From: Anaeramoeba flamelloides
Taxonomy: Eukaryota; Metamonada; Anaeramoebidae
Length of the DNA stretch: 64,000 bases
Direction: 5' to 3'
NCBI GenBank assembly: GCA_027625915.1
Contig: JANTQA010000042.1
Span: 6,460,001 to 6,524,000 of the forward strand
Part shown: positions 59,086 through 64,000 of the stretch, one piece after another
Layout: each line of letters starts with the position of its first letter
How positions within the stretch are numbered: the first letter of the stretch is position 1
Position numbers and translations under genes: made by a program
The notes under the pieces: generated by a model
Database searches by the model: none
What the model saw: only the letters and a program-made list of their open reading frames with translations
What the model was told of the DNA's origin: nothing

Positions 59086-59851
59086 TTTTGGGGTTTTAAA
59101 AAAATTACTACATAAAAATTAAAGAATTAAGGTAAATGAAAGAGTTTTAAAACCCCTTTGGTAAATAAAATAATGATATTTATAATTCATAATTTTAATA
59201 TATAATTTGTTCTACAGTTTCAAGAAAATTTGACCCAAATGAACCTGTAATCTTCATTAATAAAAAATAATTTCTTTAAAGCAACAATTAATTAATTTGT
59301 TCCAAAAAGAATTACACAAGCTTAAACATGAAGTATCCATTTTTCCTATTTTCTTTTAAAACCCAATTTTTATTCAAAAAAAAAAAAACTGATAGTAGAG
59401 ACATCATTTTTAAACTTATACAATTTCTTCAAACAAAAAAAAAATAAAAAAAGATTCTTTGCTTAAAAAAGTTTGTTTTTGACAAATTATTGGTATTTTA
59501 AAAAAATAAGTTATGTGTTGACTAAGTTTGAAATTAATCATTTGTAAAAAAAATTAAAAAAAAAAATTAAAATTTTTTTGATAAAAATATTTTTTTTTTT
59601 TTATTGTTTTACAATTAGAAATGACTATGAAATATAAAAGTAAAATAAAAAAATAAATTAGTAAATTTAACAATATTATCTTGTATTAAAGATATTAAAG
59701 CTAATTTAAATTTGTTTTAAAGTCACAATATTAATTATTGAATAGTGAGCCTTGTTTATTATTCTTATTCTTATTCTTATTCTTATTATTATTATTATTT
59801 TAACGTTAATGAAAAATGAAAATAAAAAAAAAAAGATGAATAAATTCAAAT
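59086..59851. other. Intergenic, nothing recognised
   Basis: AT-rich. A (CTTATT)n microsatellite occupies about 59760-59800, shortly before the 3' end of the minus-strand gene. Confidence 0.5.
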
Positions 59852-61804
59852 TTATTTCTGGTTCTTTTTTTTTAGTGATCCAGTTGAATTTTTTCTCATT
59901 ATTGTAAATTTTTCATACATTTTTTTCTTTTTAATTCTCTTTTTCTTTTTTCTTCTTTGATTTCGCTTTAAGGAATATTTATCATTTAATAAATTATTAT
60001 TTTTAAAAATTGACAAATACCAATTGAAAACATCTGAGTATTCTTGAGAATTTTTTAATTCATTACGAATCTTTGAGCAATTTTTATTCTTAATAAAAGT
60101 ATAAAAAATACTGGTAAGTTTAATATAATTAGCCGAATAATTATTTTTCAAACTTCGATGTATTCTACAAAATCTAGTATATTGCAAAGTGGACGTGAAC
60201 CAATTGGTAATCAACTTGGAATCCTTTGTGTAGGATTGCATGGGGTTTGATTCGTAGTATCTTTTAAAATTACTATTTGGAACCAAAGATCTTTTTTCTT
60301 CAATTTCAGCCATCCTAAATATTTTGTTCATATAATGCAAAGGATAAATCAAGTTATTGCCCGAACTGACAATTATTATTTCTATAAAGGATTTAAAAAT
60401 ATTTGTTTTGATTAAGTAAGCGCAAGTTTCGGAATGATATAAAATTACTTGATAAAACAGTTTCCAGGCAACTTTGCTAAATTTCAAGTCTGTGTTTTCT
60501 AAACAAAATTGTCGCAAATTTTGGAAAAATGAGCTACTCGAATAAATTGTTAAATAAATTGTTCTTTCTCTCATTAGATAAGATAAAGCACATAATAAAT
60601 TTCTCCTAATACTTCCTTCCTTTGGGAAGTTTTGTATTAAATCAATTATTTGCAAAATCCGATTTTCCTTAAAAACTAATCTCTTTTGTGGGTTGATCTT
60701 ATTTTGGTTATTAGCAAGTGCTAAAACGTCATTTGATGATGAATGAAACGCACCAAAGGTTCCACTTCTAGTTAACCCCTTGATAGTCATCGAACTGTAT
60801 TTGGATTTTGATCCCGTTCTTGGCGATTTTATTCTATTTCCCATCATATTATTATAATTGGAGAAGGACATCAATCCCTTTTTTTTCATAAACTTTGGAG
60901 AGGATAGATTCGATGATGACCTATAAGTCCCAACTATTAATCTTAATTTAAATAAGCAATGAACCATTTCCTTTAAAATTTTGCCTATAACATTAATTGT
61001 TGGCAAATGTGTATTGAGGTTTTTTTTCAATTTGCTGATAATTTCATTATAAAAACCCTCATTTAATAAAATGGAATCTTTAATATCCAAATTATTATTA
61101 GGTTTTGATAATAACCCATAAATGTCTTTAAAATATTTTGATAATATTGCTGTTATTGAAGAAGGATTATTAAGAATATTATTATATGTAATTAACCCAT
61201 TTTCGTATGAAATTCTTTCTTGATTTGTATTGCTCTGCTTTCTTTCTCTTTCCTTTTCATCTTCTTCATATTGATCAAATATTTCTTTTCTTCTATTTAA
61301 ATATTGCTCCATTTGAGTAAGGATTTGTTTATCCAAATTGAAATAAATTGCACTGTTTTGTTCTTTCATATTATCCCCAGATATCATTGTTGGATGTGAA
61401 AATAAATAATTTGAAATGGTATCTTTTTCTTTTGCATATTCAGTAATAAATTTTGATGCAATTTGACATCCTTTTAATTTGTTCAATAGAATGTTTGCTG
61501 CAATTTTTGTATGGTTGAATTTGGATTGGCAAATTGTACTAACAAAATTACTAAACTTCTTGAGATTTTCTTTGGATGCAACAGGTAATAAAATTGTACT
61601 ATCTTGCTTTAATAATGTTACAGTGAAAAATAAAAAATAAAATGACACAGTAGAACTTTTCGAACTAACACCCTTCAATAAATACATATCTATTAATTCC
61701 GGCCGTTCCAAAAATAGTGTTTCAAATTCATCACTTGACTTTTCAAATTTATTTTCAATCAACTTTATGATTTTTTTCAATATTTTTCGATCTATAATCT
61801 TCAA
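59852..61804 (-). CDS. Large helical protein of unknown function
   Basis: Open frame of about 650 codons ending TAA. I do not recognise the family. Residues 1-150 and 400-600 are amphipathic and helix-rich, in the style of armadillo/HEAT-like folds (RILQIIDLIQNFPKEGSIRR, NLLCALSYLMRERTIYL, FSKVAWKLFYQVILYHSETC). Between them are a charged patch (YEEDEKERERKQ) and a Ser/Thr/Gly-rich, basic stretch (SSSNLSSPKFMKKKG ... RTGSKSKYSSMTIKG). The tail is Lys/Arg-rich. The frame has no ATG at its 5' edge; the first in-frame ATG is 61687 (residue 40). Helical sequence upstream of that Met and a possible acceptor GATTATAG near 61791 suggest an unseen 5' exon. No signal peptide or membrane segment. Confidence 0.7.
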   Translation of the reverse strand: MKIIDRKILKKIIKLIENKFEKSSDEFETLFLERPELIDMYLLKGVSSKSSTVSFYFLFFTVTLLKQDSTILLPVASKENLKKFSNFVSTICQSKFNHTKIAANILLNKLKGCQIASKFITEYAKEKDTISNYLFSHPTMISGDNMKEQNSAIYFNLDKQILTQMEQYLNRRKEIFDQYEEDEKERERKQSNTNQERISYENGLITYNNILNNPSSITAILSKYFKDIYGLLSKPNNNLDIKDSILLNEGFYNEIISKLKKNLNTHLPTINVIGKILKEMVHCLFKLRLIVGTYRSSSNLSSPKFMKKKGLMSFSNYNNMMGNRIKSPRTGSKSKYSSMTIKGLTRSGTFGAFHSSSNDVLALANNQNKINPQKRLVFKENRILQIIDLIQNFPKEGSIRRNLLCALSYLMRERTIYLTIYSSSSFFQNLRQFCLENTDLKFSKVAWKLFYQVILYHSETCAYLIKTNIFKSFIEIIIVSSGNNLIYPLHYMNKIFRMAEIEEKRSLVPNSNFKRYYESNPMQSYTKDSKLITNWFTSTLQYTRFCRIHRSLKNNYSANYIKLTSIFYTFIKNKNCSKIRNELKNSQEYSDVFNWYLSIFKNNNLLNDKYSLKRNQRRKKKKRIKKKKMYEKFTIMRKNSTGSLKKKNQK

Positions 61805-64000
61805 TGTTGGTTTTAATAATATTTAAATAATAAAAAATCAATACATTAAAGTATATTCTTTTTATAATGGTAGATTCTTCAAATTTCTATTTTTTTTTTT
61901 TTTTTAATAAAAATAATTGAATATATAAATTATTTGTATAAGTATTGATATTAATGAAAAGGGAATTGTGTTTTCAAAAAATCCTATTTTTTAAAAAAAG
62001 TATTTTTGATAGAGGTGTTCATGTTTTTTTTAACTTTTTTTATTAATATTTTTTTTTAATTTAAAAGAATTTGTAAAAATCTCCAATTTTATTCTATTCT
62101 TTGTAATTTAATCAAAAAAAAAAAAAAAATAAAATAAAAAATGAAACTCAAAAACCTAGTTACTGTATTTTTTTCAGACAAAAAGAAATAACCAATGTTT
62201 TTAGTTTTTTGAATAAATATTCGAAGAAAACAATTTTTTTTGGAAATATCAAAATTGAAATCATTTTTTTTTAGATTTTTTAATATTTTTTAATTATTTT
62301 CGATTTTTTTTTACTTTGGTATGTAATTGTTTTGCAAAAATTTTTATTTTTATTGTAAGATAAATAATTACTTTGTAAAAACGTGTTATTCTAATGTTGT
62401 GGAAACAGTAAGAATGATTGTATAAAAATCCTATTCTAAATTTATTTTGGAATTATCTTTGATCTTCGATTCAAGATCAAAATGAACATTGTTGTTTTTT
62501 TTTTTCAATATTTCACTAAGAATTTCTGGTTTTTCAATATTTAAGAATCATTTTATTAGATTTTTTTGGATTTATTTCAATATGGATATCAAGTATTCTC
62601 ATATGTATATTATTCTACTTATTTCATATTTCACAGCTTTACATCTAATTGCAGAAAATAATTGATAAAATAGATTATTATTTCGGTCTATGATACAGTG
62701 TGACTCAATTTTTTTTCGAATATGAAATAAAGAATTTCATAAATTGAAAAAAATTTAATTATCGTTTCCCCAGAACTAAAATGAATTTATTAAAATCAAT
62801 CGATTTTTCTATTTTCTTTTAAATTTGGAAAAAATTAATAGCACTTTTCTTGAGGTTTATTTTTTTTTTTTTTTTGAAAAATATATTGGTTTTCTGAATA
62901 AATTAAATACTATAGAAAAGATAACGGTACTTTATTTGAATTATTCTTTTTGTTGAGAAAATTTATTGATTTTCTTATCAAAATAATAATTGAAAAAAAA
63001 CCTTGAATTCGGACGAAATCATAGTTTAATAGGTTCTCAATTTCAATAATTATTAAAATGTTTGTTTAAAAGTTATTGAGGAAAATATTTTTAATTTTAT
63101 CAAATAGATTTTTCTATCGAGGCATATGTATGATAATAAGAAATATCAAAATTTATGAATTACGAGTAGGAAATAGCTGAATTGAGGCATTTCCAAGAAA
63201 GAGGGGAATTATATTAAAATTAGAAGTTTTTTCGGAAAATAATAATCATTTCTTAAAAATAATCATTTTGTTGAGACCATTATTATTTTTTACAATTAGT
63301 TTTTAGAGAACTTCTTTTAAAACCCTAGTACTATATAAAAAGCAAAAAATGTTCATTTTTTAAATTAACTTTTTTGGAATATCTTTAAGTTATTGTTTTG
63401 AACCAAATATTTGGCTAGGTTTTAATAGTCATCATTTATACATTTCGTGTAAACTTTTGTTCATGGGAGTTTTTGAAAAATGAAAATGGAAAAAAATGAC
63501 AAAAAATGGACCTTTTTTACTTTAATACTAAGAATGGGGCTTTAACAAAATAAATTATTTAGATATTCTTTCAAAATATAAAATATTGATACTTATAATT
63601 TAATCTCTTAGGATTGCTAAAATTATTTAAGAAATCTTTTTTTTAAAAAAATTTTCAAATAGAACATAAAACTTTTAAAAAATTTCAATAAGAATTATAG
63701 ACAAATAACTTGAAAATTATAAATCTAAATGAGATTGTTCTTATTTCTCATTTGTTCCTTGGTAATAAGTTCCTTAAATTAAAATGTTTAATTAAAGAAA
63801 ACAATTCATTTTTTGTGTTAATAGGTTGCAAAATAAAATTTTAATAAATTCATTAATTCTTAAAATCATTAATTATTAAAAATGGATTTTTGTCTAAGAA
63901 AAAAACAATAATTTTTGAATATTTCAGATTTAGCTTTTAAATTAATTAAAATATTTCAATAAAAAATTTTGTTTCAATTAATTGTTTAATATTTTTTCTT
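61805..64000. other. Intergenic to the window end
   Basis: Apart from the dispersed repeat at 62150-62720 no gene or structured element is recognised. It should contain the promoter and perhaps the first exon of the minus-strand gene. Confidence 0.4.
62150..62720 (+). repeat. Dispersed repeat (partner at 10070-10790)
   Basis: Same order of blocks as the 10 kb copy: AAATTGAAATCATTTTTTT, ACGTGTTATTCTAATGTT, GAACATTGTTGTTTTTTTT, CTAAGAATTTCTGGTTTTTC. It lacks the TACTGGTATT MITE, so its sequence around 62480-62490 shows the pre-insertion state. Confidence 0.6.

Noticed and set aside
1-64000. tRNA or rRNA genes, CRISPR arrays, bacterial operon signals
   Set aside because: No convincing tRNA A/B boxes, rRNA sequence, or spaced direct-repeat arrays were seen; introns and gene content are eukaryotic.

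Overview
The window is a very AT-rich piece of a eukaryotic nuclear genome. Spliceosomal introns (GT...AG, donors mostly GTAAGT, GTACG, GTAAA or GTTTG) interrupt five of the nine genes recognised. TAA, TAG and TGA all end genes, so the standard code applies. Proteins carry long Lys/Glu, Asn and Gln/Pro low-complexity tracts. Gene content is that of a free-living protist; an amoeboid lineage such as Anaeramoeba would fit this style, but nothing in the window proves the taxon.

Layout. 0-3.3 kb: repeats, including a 1.36 kb TTAA-flanked element. 3.36-4.67 kb (+): ribosomal protein uS3, three exons. 5.1-7.8 kb: a composite repeat. 8.2-9.7 kb (+): an RRM protein resembling NOL8/Nop6. 9.7-13.7 kb: repeats. 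13.7-15.4 kb (-): a FAF-type UBL-UAS-UBX protein. 16.0-19.8 kb (+): an acidic-RRM-anticodon-like-Pro/Gln protein with the layout of yeast Nab3, with a TIR element in its intron. 23.5-24.2 kb (+): a short eL6. 25.8-31.0 kb (-): Sas10/UTP3, with two large introns. 31.45-36.7 kb (+): an SRPK-type kinase split by a 3.4 kb intron. 36.7-40.1 kb: MITEs and hairpins. 40.16-44.57 kb (-): an intronless 1,469-residue alpha-2-macroglobulin with a probable N-myristoylation signal. 44.6-50.9 kb: repeats, a second copy of the TTAA composite element, and a LINE fragment holding a near-perfect foldback. 50.9-58.0 kb (+): TRAPPC11, with another LINE fragment in its last intron. 58.5-59.1 kb: a repeat. 59.85-61.8 kb (-): an unrecognised helical protein. 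The rest is repeat-derived.

Several genes belong to RNA and ribosome biology (uS3, eL6, UTP3, the NOL8/Nop6-like RRM protein, the Nab3-like protein, SRPK). They lie on both strands with wide spacing, so this is not an operon. FAF-like UBX and TRAPPC11 belong to ubiquitin/p97 and Golgi trafficking. The macroglobulin is the outlier: it is visibly richer in G+C than its surroundings, has no intron and no secretion signal, and is the best candidate for an unusual system.

Much of the non-coding DNA is made of decayed, mostly non-autonomous transposons. At least eight repeat families have two or more copies inside this one window, often inverted relative to each other. Two genes (Nab3-like and UTP3) show frame slips exactly at homopolymers, which points to sequencing/assembly error or run-length variation rather than to dead genes.
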